The notes under the pieces were generated by a model that was not told where the DNA came from, made no database searches, and saw only the letters and a program-made list of their open reading frames with translations. Of a DNA stretch of 64,000 nucleotides, positions 35,267 to 44,947 are shown piece by piece. This DNA comes from Halothece sp. PCC 7418 (GTDB taxonomy: Bacteria > Cyanobacteriota > Cyanobacteriia > Cyanobacteriales > Rubidibacteraceae). The first letter of the stretch is position 1, and each line of letters begins with the position of its first letter. Made by a program: the position numbers and the translations under genes. The DNA lies in assembly GCF_000317635.1 (NCBI RefSeq), contig NC_019779.1, positions 1,612,001 to 1,676,000 on the forward strand, in the 5' to 3' direction.

Positions 35267-36559
35267 TCATTGAGTTGGCACTTCCTGATTAATGATATAA
35301 CGATTCAACACAGCGCGGACTTTATCGACCTCTACAGGCTTGGTAATACATTCACTCGCCCCTGACATCCGTGCTCGGACTCGATCCACCATATTACCAG
35401 TTAGAATGATCACTGGCGTATCCTTCAAGGATTCCACACGGCGGATCTGGTGGGCTAACTCATAACCATTAACCACTGGCATCACTAGATCAAGGAAAAT
35501 GAGACGAGGTTTTTTCTCAATGAGCGTCGGTAGGGCTTCGACACTTTCGTAGATCGGAAGAAACTTATAACCCAAGGCTTGCGCGATCGTTTCAATCATC
35601 TTCTGCGTTTGTGGACTATCATCCACACAAGCAATTAATCCTTTCTTCTCGGTTGATGTTTGATCGGAAGGATTCCTCGTTCTGCGTTCACTGATTCCTT
35701 CACTCTCAGAAAACAGAGAAAGATCTTCAATTTCAACAAATCCAATAATCTGCTGATGAATCAAGGGTTGTAGAACTTGTGTCATTGCCCAAATATCCCG
35801 TTTCATGCGGGCAGCAAGGTCTCGCAGCGTCTCTTTCCCTTGCATCAAACTCATCAAGTTCTTATAAATTTTCTCTGAGGTTTGGGCTTGTAACCCTTCT
35901 GGCGATTTAACAATTGGCGCTGCATTAGGAGAATATTTTTGTAGTCCCATCCCCAGCCAATGTTCCCAACTCTTTTGCACTTCTCGTTGAATGTCCATCA
36001 CTGGTTGCATCCAAGTATAGGGTAAACGCGCTTGTTGAGAAGGACGAGAGTTTTCTTTCACTTGCACATAAAAACTATCCCCAGCCCCTTCCAAATCAGC
36101 AACAGTGGTTAACTTCTGTTCAGCTTGTTGCGTAAAAAATTCTTGCAAAGTGGGAGAGGCGAGTTCTGTTGCTTGTACCACATCAAATAAGCCTTCAATT
36201 AACGCCCCTTTAATCACTTTAATCACTTGGTCAGCACTCAGATATTTTTCTTGGGCAAGTTTGGCCAACAGATGATACTCAATACACTCTGGTTGCTCTG
36301 ATGCGGAGAGAGAATATTGAGAAACTTTTTGGAGGACAGCATCCTCTAAACCTGCAATTTGAAGTTGTCTAATAAACCGCCGATGAGGATGAAGCCCTCC
36401 CGCTACCCAACCCAATTGACCCAAATTTAGATAAACCTGCCAAGACTGACCACTGGCTGCTTGCACATCTAAACGACCAGTAAATTGTTTCTGGCTATGA
36501 TAGGTTAAGTAGCGAAAAATGCGGTTACAAGTTAACCGTTGTTCTTCGATGCTGACCAT
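35267..36559 (-). CDS. PATAN-domain response regulator (PatA/PixG-like)
   Basis: Two-component output protein. The N-terminal ~280 residues are the PATAN/DUF4388-type region (YLNLGQLGWVAGGLHPHRRF). The C-terminal receiver domain has the acidic pocket (CVDDSP), the phospho-acceptor Asp in LIFLDLVMPVVNGYEL, the Thr in VIILTGN and the Lys in ITKPVE. Such proteins control pili, phototaxis or heterocyst pattern in other cyanobacteria. No histidine kinase or pil/pix gene lies beside it, so its pathway cannot be named. Confidence 0.85.
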   Translation of the reverse strand: MVSIEEQRLTCNRIFRYLTYHSQKQFTGRLDVQAASGQSWQVYLNLGQLGWVAGGLHPHRRFIRQLQIAGLEDAVLQKVSQYSLSASEQPECIEYHLLAKLAQEKYLSADQVIKVIKGALIEGLFDVVQATELASPTLQEFFTQQAEQKLTTVADLEGAGDSFYVQVKENSRPSQQARLPYTWMQPVMDIQREVQKSWEHWLGMGLQKYSPNAAPIVKSPEGLQAQTSEKIYKNLMSLMQGKETLRDLAARMKRDIWAMTQVLQPLIHQQIIGFVEIEDLSLFSESEGISERRTRNPSDQTSTEKKGLIACVDDSPQTQKMIETIAQALGYKFLPIYESVEALPTLIEKKPRLIFLDLVMPVVNGYELAHQIRRVESLKDTPVIILTGNMVDRVRARMSGASECITKPVEVDKVRAVLNRYIINQEVPTQ

Positions 36560-36957
36560 ATAAAATTCCTAATCGTGAGCTAACTGTCAAGTCAATTGTA
36601 CTCTTTGCAATATACCCTGACATCCTCCCTGTCTTAGGTAGGAAAAGAAACAGAAGATATAATGCAAGACTTCATTAGTCTTATTACTTCCTTCTGCGCC
36701 CGCATTTATGGATTACCCACCCGACAAGGTACGTCCTTCTTTGTTAAAAGTGGTACAACATCACCGAACAGACAAAAAATAGAATGAAACGACCCTGGGT
36801 GAAGGGCAGATCTACGGTAGCAGGATTTTTGGGATTTCATATAACTATAGCAATTTTCACCTTGTCTCCGCCTCACTATGATGGGCAACCAAGTCTGATA
36901 CAGTTAAGCACAGAAAAGATGTATTGAGTGAGGAAAGATTACATCGTGTTTCATCAA
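36560..36957. other. Gene-free segment before the lipoprotein gene
   Basis: No gene is supported. A 41-codon open stretch at 36662-36787 (MQDFISLITSFCARIYGLPT...) has no ribosome-binding site and no recognised relative. GACATCCTCCCTGTCTTAGG near 36628 resembles sequences near IS200/IS605 ends in cyanobacteria, so the segment may be insertion-sequence debris; this is a guess. Confidence 0.35.
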
Positions 36958-38439
36958 ATGAAAATCACACAATTGGCAAAACTGCTTTGCTCTGGTCTTC
37001 TGATTGGCTTATTAAGTATTGGACTGGTCAGTTGTGGTGGGGAGGAGACTCCGCAAGCAGAAGAAGTGGAAGAAGCACCTGCTCCCAAAGCAGCCTTAAC
37101 CGAAGTTGCTCCCCCAGCAGTTTTTGAAGAATTAAGACAAACTATTGATAATTACCAACCCCAAGTTTCCATTCTTCGTCCTCAAAATGGGGAAGTGATT
37201 GAAGATACTCGCGTTAGCATCGAAGTCGATGTCAAAGATTATCCTCTATTCAAGAATGAAGAATTGGGAATGGGCCCCCATCTTCATGTCATTTTGGATA
37301 ATCAACCCTATCGTGCTGTTTACACCGCAGAAGAGCCGATTGTTTTTGAAGATTTGACTCCTGGCACCCACACGATTCGGATGTTTGCGTCTCGTCCTTG
37401 GCATGAAAGTTTCAAAAATGAGGGAGCTTATGCCCAAGTTACCTTTCATTTATTTACAGAAACGGCGGAAAATGCACCTGATTCCGAACAGCCTCTGTTA
37501 ACTTACAGTCGCCCGAAAGGAACTTACGGTGCAGAGCCAATTTTACTGGATTATTATCTCACTAACGCGCCGATCCGACTGGATGACGAAGATAGTTCTG
37601 CCATTAACCCTGCGTCTCAGAGAAATTGGCGAGTGCGGGCGACTATCAATGGTGAAAGTTTCATTATGGATAGTTGGCTACCCGTTTACTTAGAAGGCTT
37701 TGAAGTGGGACAAAACTGGATTAAGCTAGAACTTCTTGATGGGGATGGCAATCTCATTAACAATGACTTTAACACAGCAGCAAGATTGTTTAGTTATCAA
37801 CCCCAAGGAGAGGATACACTCTCGAAACTGGTTCGGGGAGAATTAACCGCAGAAGAAGCGCGGGTGATTGTTGATGCTGAATATGAAGTTCCTCAACCCG
37901 AAGCAGAAGAAGAAATCACTCCTGAGGAAGGAACTGCAGAAGAAACTCCTGAGGAAGAAATAGTTCCTGAACAGCTAGAAACTCCTGAGGAAGGAACTGC
38001 AGAAGAAACTCCTGAGGAAGAAGAAATCACTCCTGAGGAAGGAACTGCAGAAGAAACTCCTGAGGAAGAAGAAATCACTCCTGAGGAGGGAACTGCAGAA
38101 GAAACTCCTGAGGAAGAAGAAATCACTCCTGAGGAGGGAACTGCAGAAGAAACTCCTGAGGAAGAAGAAATCACTCCTGAGGAGGGAACTGCAGAAGAAA
38201 CTCCTGAGGAAGAAATAGTTCCTGAACAGCCAGAAACTCCAGAGGAAGAAGCCGTCACTGAAGATTCAGAAATGTCTTCTCAAGAGACTGCTGTTGAAGA
38301 AACTCCAACTATGACTGATGAACCTCAAGCCGAGGAAAGTGAAGACAGCACTGCAACTGAGAAAACAGAAGAGGCGGAAACTTCTCCTGAAGAACAAGAA
38401 GCGGTTGTTGAAGAGAAGAAAGAAGCAATTGCACAGTAA
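36958..38439 (+). CDS. Lipoprotein with acidic 16-residue tandem repeats
   Basis: Predicted cell-surface lipoprotein: MKITQLAKLLCSGLLIGLLS leads to the lipobox VSCGG. Residues about 50-310 are a globular domain (QVSILRPQNGEVIEDTRVSI, GPHLHVILDNQPYRAVYTAE, LTPGTHTIRMFASRPWHES) resembling Ig-like or carbohydrate-binding beta domains in flavour, but not assigned. About 120 residues then consist of repeats of TPEEGTAEETPEEEEI, with six full or partial units, and more Glu/Thr/Pro to the end. The tail is strongly acidic. ATG 36958 is preferred to a GTG at 36928 because the signal starts properly. Confidence 0.75.
   Translation: MKITQLAKLLCSGLLIGLLSIGLVSCGGEETPQAEEVEEAPAPKAALTEVAPPAVFEELRQTIDNYQPQVSILRPQNGEVIEDTRVSIEVDVKDYPLFKNEELGMGPHLHVILDNQPYRAVYTAEEPIVFEDLTPGTHTIRMFASRPWHESFKNEGAYAQVTFHLFTETAENAPDSEQPLLTYSRPKGTYGAEPILLDYYLTNAPIRLDDEDSSAINPASQRNWRVRATINGESFIMDSWLPVYLEGFEVGQNWIKLELLDGDGNLINNDFNTAARLFSYQPQGEDTLSKLVRGELTAEEARVIVDAEYEVPQPEAEEEITPEEGTAEETPEEEIVPEQLETPEEGTAEETPEEEEITPEEGTAEETPEEEEITPEEGTAEETPEEEEITPEEGTAEETPEEEEITPEEGTAEETPEEEIVPEQPETPEEEAVTEDSEMSSQETAVEETPTMTDEPQAEESEDSTATEKTEEAETSPEEQEAVVEEKKEAIAQ
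37909..38240 (+). repeat. 48-bp in-frame tandem repeats
   Basis: Units of 48 bases coding TPEEGTAEETPEEEEI repeat with almost no base differences. The first and sixth units end in EIVPEQ(L/P)E. Such near-identical repeats expand and shrink by slippage, so copy number may vary between strains. Confidence 0.85.
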
Positions 38440-38447
38440 TGGTTTCA

Positions 38448-38464
38448 GGTGGGCAATGCCCACC
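38448..38464. terminator. Hairpin after the lipoprotein gene
   Basis: GGTGGGC-AAT-GCCCACC, a 7-bp perfect stem 9 bases past the stop, followed by CTACCTTGTTC. There is no strong T-run, and it may equally be the common GTGGGCAATGCCCAC dispersed repeat. Confidence 0.45.
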
Positions 38465-38499
38465 CTACCTTGTTCATTATTAATTGTTAATTATCCATC

Positions 38500-40113
38500 G
38501 TGTCGGAAAAACATACTTCTCATCGTTCCTTAGCTAGTATTGCTGGTATTGTCGCGATCGCGACGCTCATTAGTAAGGTTTTTGGCTTAGTTCGAGAACA
38601 AGTCATTGCTGCTGCTTTTGGCGTGGGTCCGGTGGTCAATGCCTATGCTTATGCTTATATTATTCCAGGCTTTCTGCTCATTCTGTTAGGCGGAATTAAT
38701 GGACCGTTTCATAGTGCGTTAGTCAGTGTGTTGTCGAAGCGAGACAAGTCGGAAGCTGCACCGTTAGTGGAAACAGTAACCACCTTAGTCAGTGGGATTT
38801 TGCTGTTAGTTGCCATTTTTCTGGTTATCTTTGCCCCAGTTTTAATTGATTTAGTCGCACCGGGCTTGTCAGCAACCCCAAATGGGGAAGAAGTCCGCTT
38901 GATCGCGATTCGTCAGCTACAAATTATGGCTCCGATGGCAGTTTTAGCGGGACTGATTGGGATTGGGTTTGGAACGCTTAATGCCTCGGATCAGTATTGG
39001 TTACCAGGGATTAGTCCTTTATTTTCGAGCTTAGCGGTGATTGCTGGCTTAGGGGGGTTAGCCCTATTTTTAGGCAATGATTTGCTTAATCCGGAATATG
39101 CTCGCTTAGGGGGCATGGTTTTAGCGGAAGGGACGTTACTGGGGGCAATTTTACAGTGGTTGGTTCAATTGTATGCACAAGCGCGATCGGGCTTAGGCAA
39201 GTTTCGCCTTCGGTTTCAGTTTTCTCATCCGGGGGTGAAAGAAGTTCTCAGAGTGATGGCCCCAGCAACCCTATCTTCAGGAATGCTGCATATTAATGTT
39301 TATACAGACTTATTTTTTGCATCTTATATTAATAATGCAGCAGCAGCAATGAAGTACGCTAACCTTATTGCTTTAACTCCCTTGGGCATTATCTCGAATA
39401 TGATTTTAGTGCCGATGTTGCCCGTTTTTTCACGCTTAGCAGCCCCTGAAAATTGGGAAGAATTAAAAGAAAGAATTCGCCAAGGCTTGTTACTGTCGGC
39501 ATTAACGATGCTTCCTCTCACAGCGATTTTAGTGCCGTTAGCGTTTCCAGTGGTGCGGTTTATTTATCAAAGGTATGCCTTCGACCACGCAGCGTTAGAA
39601 GTGGTTGCGCCAGTTTTAATGGCTTATGGCTTAGGAATGTTTTTTTACTTAGGACGGGATGTTTTAGTGCGAGTGTTTTATGCGTTGGGAGATGGGCAAA
39701 CACCTTTTCGGATTAGTATTGTTAACATTTTTCTCAATGCCATCTTAGATTATATTCTGATGAATGCGTTTCAAACACCAGGCTTAATTCTTTCTACGAT
39801 TGGGGTTAATATCACATCAATGGCTGTAATGTTATGGCTGTTGAATCGAAAATTAAATGGATTACCATTGTGGGAGTGGGGAAAAATCCTTTCGATTTTA
39901 ATCGGTGGTACATTTCTTGCAGGATTGGGCAGTTGGGGCAGTAATCAGCTTTGGGAACAATGGCTTGGCTATAGCAACCTCTTATTAGAAACGGGGCAGA
40001 TTTTGTTTCCGTCTCTGATTGCCTTTGTCATCTTTTTTACGGTTGCCAGTTGGTTACGCTTACCTGAACTTGCAATTCTCGTCACCCGTATCCGAAACAA
40101 ACTAAAAATCTAG
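38500..40113 (+). CDS. murJ: Lipid II flippase MurJ
   Basis: Polytopic membrane protein of the MVF family that flips undecaprenyl-linked peptidoglycan precursor to the outer face. Motifs are typical: ATLISKVFGLVREQVIAAAF at the N-terminus, GGINGPFHSALVSVLSK and VLVRVFYALGDGQTPF. About 14 membrane spans are visible and length 537 is normal. It starts at GTG 38500 with no clear ribosome-binding site. The repeat-tailed lipoprotein precedes it by 60 bases. Confidence 0.92.
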   Translation: MSEKHTSHRSLASIAGIVAIATLISKVFGLVREQVIAAAFGVGPVVNAYAYAYIIPGFLLILLGGINGPFHSALVSVLSKRDKSEAAPLVETVTTLVSGILLLVAIFLVIFAPVLIDLVAPGLSATPNGEEVRLIAIRQLQIMAPMAVLAGLIGIGFGTLNASDQYWLPGISPLFSSLAVIAGLGGLALFLGNDLLNPEYARLGGMVLAEGTLLGAILQWLVQLYAQARSGLGKFRLRFQFSHPGVKEVLRVMAPATLSSGMLHINVYTDLFFASYINNAAAAMKYANLIALTPLGIISNMILVPMLPVFSRLAAPENWEELKERIRQGLLLSALTMLPLTAILVPLAFPVVRFIYQRYAFDHAALEVVAPVLMAYGLGMFFYLGRDVLVRVFYALGDGQTPFRISIVNIFLNAILDYILMNAFQTPGLILSTIGVNITSMAVMLWLLNRKLNGLPLWEWGKILSILIGGTFLAGLGSWGSNQLWEQWLGYSNLLLETGQILFPSLIAFVIFFTVASWLRLPELAILVTRIRNKLKI

Positions 40114-41358
40114 TTTTCCTGCTGCTAGTTTTTCGATCAATTCTATATGTTTAGGAAGACAGATGGTTTCGAGATCAAAGGTTTCGACGACAGTTTGTCG
40201 CGCCTTCTCTCGTAAGGGCTGCATCCGATTGGGATTTTCCAAGACACGGGTAACGGCGTTGGCAAGATCTTCGGTGTTGAAAAAGTCCACTAAGAGACCA
40301 TTTTCTTCATGGCGTAAGACTTCTTTGACGGGAGGGGTTGCTGATCCAATCACCAGACAGCCTGCTGCCATTGCTTCTAACATTGACCATGAGAGGACAA
40401 AAGGATAAGTAAGGTAAACATGAGCGGAGGAAACTTGCAAAACGGATAAGTAAGATTGATAAGGGAGTTTGCCTAGGAAGTGAACTCGATTCAAATCAAT
40501 TTGATCTTTAATTTCAGCAAGATATTTTTGCCGATAGGTTTGTCCTTCGGGAGGTCGTCGCCCATAACTAACCTCATCCCCGCCTAAAATGAGGACATGA
40601 GCATTAGGATGACGACGGTGAATTTCTGGCAGCGATCGCGCAAAGGTATGAAACCCTCGATAGGGCTCTAAATTCCGCGCCACATAAGTAATGACTTCAT
40701 CTTGAGCGCTTAGGGTCAGATCTTGATCTTTCAGGGTGACACTTGCTTCTGGATTCGGTCGGACGGCTTTGGTATTAATCCCATCATGAATGAGAGAAAT
40801 TTGATGATGAAAAGCTGCCGGATGTTGGTCTCGTTGCCAAGCCGTTGGCGAAACGCCCCAATCCATTGCATCCAAACTCAGTAAGAGGGTCGTATTTTTG
40901 GTACGCACGCGAAATAAGTCATCCAATTGATTCGGAAATTCTGGATCAAAACCGACATCACTGCCTCGGGAACGATAGAAAAATTCTAAAAAGTAGAGAT
41001 GTCTGGCTTCGGGAAAGACATCTTTTAAGTAAAGGGCTTCTCCCCAACCCGGATGAGCACAAACGACATCTGGCATCAACCCTTGTTTTTTTAAGGATAG
41101 TGCGGTGCGAACGACGGCTTGACCGCGACGCACTGCAGCTTCTAACCCTCGGATATAGTGGTGAGTGGAGGGAGACGCTCCTTGAGGGGTTTCATAAGTG
41201 ATTAACTTGATTCCCGCTTGGGAGAGGGCATCAATGGACTGTTGTTTTAGGTTTTTCTTTTCTCCTAGGGCAACGACGGTATGTCCTTTTTTTGCCATTG
41301 CTGGGGCAAGATGTTTATATTGACCCGGAAAGTTTTGATGAACAAATAAAATCTTCAC
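40102..41358 (-). CDS. Glycosyltransferase, GT4 (GT-B) family
   Basis: Predicted retaining glycosyltransferase. It begins KILFVHQNFPGQYKHLAPAM, a GT-B N-terminus, and has the C-terminal nucleotide-sugar part SSAHVYLTYPFVLSWSMLEA then MAAGCLVIGS and VDFFNTEDLANAV. GTG 41358 is chosen because GGAGG lies 13 bases upstream and the preceding gene ends at 41363, which makes a tight two-gene unit with the methyltransferase. It converges with murJ, overlapping by 12 bases. Acceptor unknown. Confidence 0.85.
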   Translation of the reverse strand: MKILFVHQNFPGQYKHLAPAMAKKGHTVVALGEKKNLKQQSIDALSQAGIKLITYETPQGASPSTHHYIRGLEAAVRRGQAVVRTALSLKKQGLMPDVVCAHPGWGEALYLKDVFPEARHLYFLEFFYRSRGSDVGFDPEFPNQLDDLFRVRTKNTTLLLSLDAMDWGVSPTAWQRDQHPAAFHHQISLIHDGINTKAVRPNPEASVTLKDQDLTLSAQDEVITYVARNLEPYRGFHTFARSLPEIHRRHPNAHVLILGGDEVSYGRRPPEGQTYRQKYLAEIKDQIDLNRVHFLGKLPYQSYLSVLQVSSAHVYLTYPFVLSWSMLEAMAAGCLVIGSATPPVKEVLRHEENGLLVDFFNTEDLANAVTRVLENPNRMQPLREKARQTVVETFDLETICLPKHIELIEKLAAGKLDF

Positions 41359-41362
41359 GGCT

Positions 41363-41929
41363 TTAAGTTTCCTCCGAAGGTGGGGTGGTTTTATGGGCGA
41401 TCGCCCACAAATCAAAATTGTTCCCCCGTTTCAGCCTCACTTGAGCAAAACCCGCTTTCAGGAGAGCATTACCAAGAGTTTTGGCGGTAAATCCAGTTTT
41501 GTGAGCCATAAAATAATTGCCTCGGGCGATCGATGCTCGATGACCGTAAATCATATCCAGAGGCGCGATCGCTCCTGCTGGAGACTGATAAGCTGGATCT
41601 TCTAACTTATCTTGTGCGACAAGCTCAGCAACTTGTTGTAAATCGGGGAGCGTAATCAAGGCAAATCCATCCGCTTTCAGGACTCGTCGAAATTCTCTGA
41701 GCGCGATCGCGACTTCATGCGGGTAGAGGTGTTCCACATTATGTGATGACCAGACAGCATCCACAGAATCATCTTCCACTGCGCTCAGATCCGTGAGAGA
41801 GGCAACAATATCGGGTTGTACCGTTTCATTAATATCTAAGCGGATTTCTTGCCATTCTTCTCCTCGAAAGGTAGCGTGCAATTTTTTCGGATTATAGGGA
41901 CCACAGCCAACGTGCAAAACAGTTTTCAC
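41363..41929 (-). CDS. SAM-dependent methyltransferase, class I
   Basis: A 188-residue methyltransferase with the SAM-binding motif VLHVGCGPYNPKKLH, the acidic strand EIRLDINE, and AVWSSHNVEHLYPHEV ahead of FRRVLKADGFALITLPDL. It is followed 4 bases later by the GT4 gene, so it probably modifies a glycan or lipid made by that enzyme, which is inference from position. It is also divergent in kind from glmM, which lies upstream. Confidence 0.82.
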   Translation of the reverse strand: MKTVLHVGCGPYNPKKLHATFRGEEWQEIRLDINETVQPDIVASLTDLSAVEDDSVDAVWSSHNVEHLYPHEVAIALREFRRVLKADGFALITLPDLQQVAELVAQDKLEDPAYQSPAGAIAPLDMIYGHRASIARGNYFMAHKTGFTAKTLGNALLKAGFAQVRLKRGNNFDLWAIAHKTTPPSEET

Positions 41930-42016
41930 TCTCGTTTGTCTCCTTACTCATTTCAAGTCGCAGATTACACCTTCTGTCACGGAAGGGGCTCGGCACGCGA
42001 CCGTTGTTCAGTTCGG

Positions 42017-43420
42017 TTAAGCCAAGTGTTCCTGCACCTGATCAACCAAATAATTACTCCAATGATGTGCGGTTTCTAATTGTGATGCTTCCACCATGAC
42101 GCGAATGACGGGTTCAGTTCCTGAGGCGCGGACTAAGACCCGCCCTTGGTCTCCCATGGCTTGTTCGGCTTGCGCGATCGCGCTTTGTAAGGGATCACAC
42201 TCAGCCCAAGCACACCGTTTTTCCGCATCTGCAACGCGGACATTTTTCAACAACTGAGGATAAGTCTCAAAACTTTCATCTCGCATTTCCCATAAAGAGA
42301 GTCCTAACTGACGGGTTAAACAAGCTAAATGTAAGGCAGTTTGTACGCCGTCGCCACTGCAACTATAATGATGACAAATGACATGACCCGACTGTTCACC
42401 GCCTAACATTGCCCCAGTTTCCCACATTTGGGCTTGTACGTGCTGATCGCCGACTGCGGTGCGAATTAAGCGACCGCCGATGTCTTCCCAAGCCCGTTCA
42501 AATCCTAAGTTTGCCATAACCGTTGCAATGAGGAGATTATTGGGGAGTTTTGCTTTATTTTTCAGGAGTTTGCCCCAAAAATAGAGAATATAATCCCCAT
42601 CGACAATTCTTCCTTGACTATCCACGGCTAACACGCGATCAGCATCGCCATCAAAAGCAAAGCCCAGATCAGCTTGGGTTTCGCAAACTGTTTTCTGTAA
42701 ACTGTGAAGATTGGTTGAACCGCAATCCACATTAATCCGATCCCCATTCGGAGACTCATGAATCGCGATCACCTCTGCCCCTAAACTTTGGAATAAGGTG
42801 GGTGCAACCTTGACTGATGCGCCCCATGCTAAATCGAGAACAATCTTTAAGCCAGCTAAAGGACGATCGCGCGGTAAAGACTCCTCTAGGGCGGTGGTAT
42901 ATTGTTGCACTAACCCCTGACGGGGATAATGTTGTCCCCAGTTCACATCCGATAAAAATATGTCGCGATTCCCTCTAACCCCCGCTTCGATCGCGCTGGC
43001 TTCGGCTTTTCCGATTTTTGTCCCCTTGGCTGTAAACAACTTAATCCCATTATCTTCAGGGGGGTTATGGCTTGCCGAAATCATGATCCCACCGATCGCC
43101 TCGGTATTCGCTGTCAGATAAGCGACACAGGGAGTCGGACACAAACCCAGATTCCACACTTCTAATCCCGCAGCCGTTAATCCTGCCGTGAGAGACATCG
43201 CCAACATATCACTGGAGTTACGAGAATCTTGCCCAATCGCGATCGCGCCCACTCCCGATTGTTCTTTATAGATTTGTCCCGCCCAAAACCCCACAGCCAA
43301 CGCCAAGGGTGCAGTTAACAAATGTCCCGCTTGCCCGCGAATGCCATCCGTGCCAAAGAGTTTACTCTTAGGAAGTTCTGGTAAATTCAAAAACGCATTG
43401 TTAGCCGTTGCAACGACCAT
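42017..43420 (-). CDS. glmM: Phosphoglucosamine mutase
   Basis: Converts glucosamine-6-phosphate to glucosamine-1-phosphate for UDP-GlcNAc, feeding peptidoglycan. The catalytic phosphoserine motif is in [17 protein letters not shown] (about residues 120-136). The metal loop [13 protein letters not shown], the N-terminal FGTDGIRGQ and the C-terminal phosphate site [14 protein letters not shown] are all present. ATG 43420 has GAGGAG about 11 bases upstream; a GTG at 43429 is less likely. Some cyanobacterial relatives are labelled phosphoglucomutase, but the FGTDGIRG start favours GlmM. Confidence 0.9.
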   Translation of the reverse strand: MVVATANNAFLNLPELPKSKLFGTDGIRGQAGHLLTAPLALAVGFWAGQIYKEQSGVGAIAIGQDSRNSSDMLAMSLTAGLTAAGLEVWNLGLCPTPCVAYLTANTEAIGGIMISASHNPPEDNGIKLFTAKGTKIGKAEASAIEAGVRGNRDIFLSDVNWGQHYPRQGLVQQYTTALEESLPRDRPLAGLKIVLDLAWGASVKVAPTLFQSLGAEVIAIHESPNGDRINVDCGSTNLHSLQKTVCETQADLGFAFDGDADRVLAVDSQGRIVDGDYILYFWGKLLKNKAKLPNNLLIATVMANLGFERAWEDIGGRLIRTAVGDQHVQAQMWETGAMLGGEQSGHVICHHYSCSGDGVQTALHLACLTRQLGLSLWEMRDESFETYPQLLKNVRVADAEKRCAWAECDPLQSAIAQAEQAMGDQGRVLVRASGTEPVIRVMVEASQLETAHHWSNYLVDQVQEHLA

Positions 43421-43494
43421 GACACTCACTCCTCACACAAAACCAAATGATTTACTTTGGAGGATAGCACGATCTTGGCGTTCTCAGAAGATCT

Positions 43495-43791
43495 CTAAAG
43501 ACCAAGAGCGTTTAACCGTTGTTCCATGGTTTCCCAACTAATCCCTTGTTCAAGATATTGGGGATTCTCGGGAGAGTAGGGACTTTGAGCGCGATCGATG
43601 CTGAGGATGGTTGCCTCTTCCGCTAACAGGGGAACATCAGGATCATAAGCAGTCGCCCCCGTTAGAGAACTAGAAAAGCCTTTGAAAATTAAAATCTGAT
43701 CCGTTTCTCCTTCGGTTTCCACCTCTAGCAGCAGCACTTCTTGAGGATGTTTGAGAGTATATTGTTCTAAACGTTTCTCTGGGGTAGTCAT
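43495..43791 (-). CDS. Conserved small cyanobacterial protein, unknown
   Basis: A 98-residue protein (TPEKRLEQYTLKHPQEVLLL...FKGFSSSLTGATAYDPDVPL). It is soluble, with no known catalytic residues. ATG 43791 overlaps the stop of the upstream membrane-protein gene by 4 bases (ATGA), which supports this start over a longer one and suggests co-translation. Confidence 0.72.
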   Translation of the reverse strand: MTTPEKRLEQYTLKHPQEVLLLEVETEGETDQILIFKGFSSSLTGATAYDPDVPLLAEEATILSIDRAQSPYSPENPQYLEQGISWETMEQRLNALGL

Positions 43792-44390
43792 GAGTCCTCC
43801 TGCATGGCGGTACGTCCTTCTTTCGCCAAACGAACAATCACAAAGTAAGCTAAAGAGGCAACATAAGCAGTTAACCCGATCATGCCCAAAATGCCGAGAA
43901 AACTGGCGGTAGAATTGGGATGAAACCACGCTTTATACAGTTGCGGGGCTTCCCGCCACACTTGACAATAGGGCTGTTGTTGAAATTCGTCGGAAAAAGC
44001 GCAGGCAAAAAAGGGAAGGTTCGCGATCGCGCCTAAACTGGAATAAACCGTCACCGCCCAACGCCAAGCGGTAAACACCAACTTTAAAGGGCGTTGCGGT
44101 TGATCAACGAGGTCTTCATTAATATCTGCCCAAAACCAAAGGGAAATCGGAATTAAGATCCGTGCGAAAACCCCTGAGAGATACCCAAACGCCCATCCTG
44201 GAATCATCAGATAAACCGTAATCATTAACAGACTTGCTACCCGCCAATAAATGATTAGTAAGCGCTGCATCGTCTGTGCTTTTTGGATAAATGCCCAGAG
44301 TAATAAAATCAGAGGCATGACCACTGTAAATAAAACCGCCAACCGATAGTCCATCCAGACCAAAGGGCGATACCACACTTCCGCTTCCAT
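43788..44390 (-). CDS. DUF3177-like membrane protein
   Basis: A 200-residue protein with about five membrane spans (LAVLFTVVMPLILLLWAFI, LLIIYWRVASLLMITVYLMI, ILIPISLWFWADINED, a middle span, and LGILGMIGLTAYVASLAYFV). The general form matches the cyanobacterial DUF3177 family; function unknown. ATG 44390 is preferred to a TTG at 44402. It overlaps the next gene by 4 bases and is divergent from ureE. Confidence 0.72.
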   Translation of the reverse strand: MEAEVWYRPLVWMDYRLAVLFTVVMPLILLLWAFIQKAQTMQRLLIIYWRVASLLMITVYLMIPGWAFGYLSGVFARILIPISLWFWADINEDLVDQPQRPLKLVFTAWRWAVTVYSSLGAIANLPFFACAFSDEFQQQPYCQVWREAPQLYKAWFHPNSTASFLGILGMIGLTAYVASLAYFVIVRLAKEGRTAMQEDS

Positions 44391-44482
44391 AACTGAGACC
44401 AACTTACAAACAACATCCGTTATCTTAGCAACTGATGGCTCATGGCAATCATTTCACTTCTTTCCAAACAGGAACAAGGAGA

Positions 44483-44914
44483 ATGCTAATTTTGACTCAG
44501 CGTTGTGACAAGACCCTAGAAGCAGAGAAGACCCTTTCTCTGGATGCCGAAGCGCGATCGCGCCCCCGTCAACATCTTAAATTAGACAGTGGAGAACTCT
44601 GTTATTTACGTTTACCCCGAGGAACAGTTTTACAAGAAAATGACTGTTTAACATCAGAAAATGGCGAGAAAATCATCCGTATTGTGGCAAAACCCGAATC
44701 TGTCCTTACGGTGAAAGCAACACAAACTGAAGACTTACTCAAAGCAGCATATCATTTGGGGAATCGTCATGTCCCTTTAGAAATTACTATTGATTACTTG
44801 CGCTTATCTCCTGATCCAGTGTTGGAAAAGATGCTACAACAAATGGGATTAACTGTGATTGCAGAAATGACTCCTTTCTTCCCAGAATTAGGGGCTTATC
44901 ATCATGCTCACTAA
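44483..44914 (+). CDS. ureE: Urease accessory protein UreE (nickel chaperone)
   Basis: Delivers nickel to urease. The 143-residue protein shows the UreE peptide-binding domain (LRLPRGTVLQENDCL) and the metal-binding domain GNRHVPLEITIDYLRLSPDP ahead of a short tail ending HHAH. The His-rich tail of some UreE proteins is reduced to a few His residues here. ATG 44483 follows AAGGA. A small unknown gene and ureF follow on the same strand. Confidence 0.9.
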   Translation: MLILTQRCDKTLEAEKTLSLDAEARSRPRQHLKLDSGELCYLRLPRGTVLQENDCLTSENGEKIIRIVAKPESVLTVKATQTEDLLKAAYHLGNRHVPLEITIDYLRLSPDPVLEKMLQQMGLTVIAEMTPFFPELGAYHHAH

Positions 44915-44947
44915 TCGGTAAAATGGGATTGAAGCACAGGATAGTTA

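Noticed and set aside
37893-38258. 121-codon open frame on the minus strand full of SSSGV repeats.
   Set aside because: It is the complement of the acidic repeats of the lipoprotein gene and has no ribosome-binding site. Artefact of repetition.
43428-43438. ACTCCTCACAC, identical to the conserved core of the cyanobacterial small RNA Yfr1.
   Set aside because: It is the complement of the glmM ribosome-binding region on the other strand, and neither the 5' stem nor a terminator hairpin with T-run surrounds it. Chance match.
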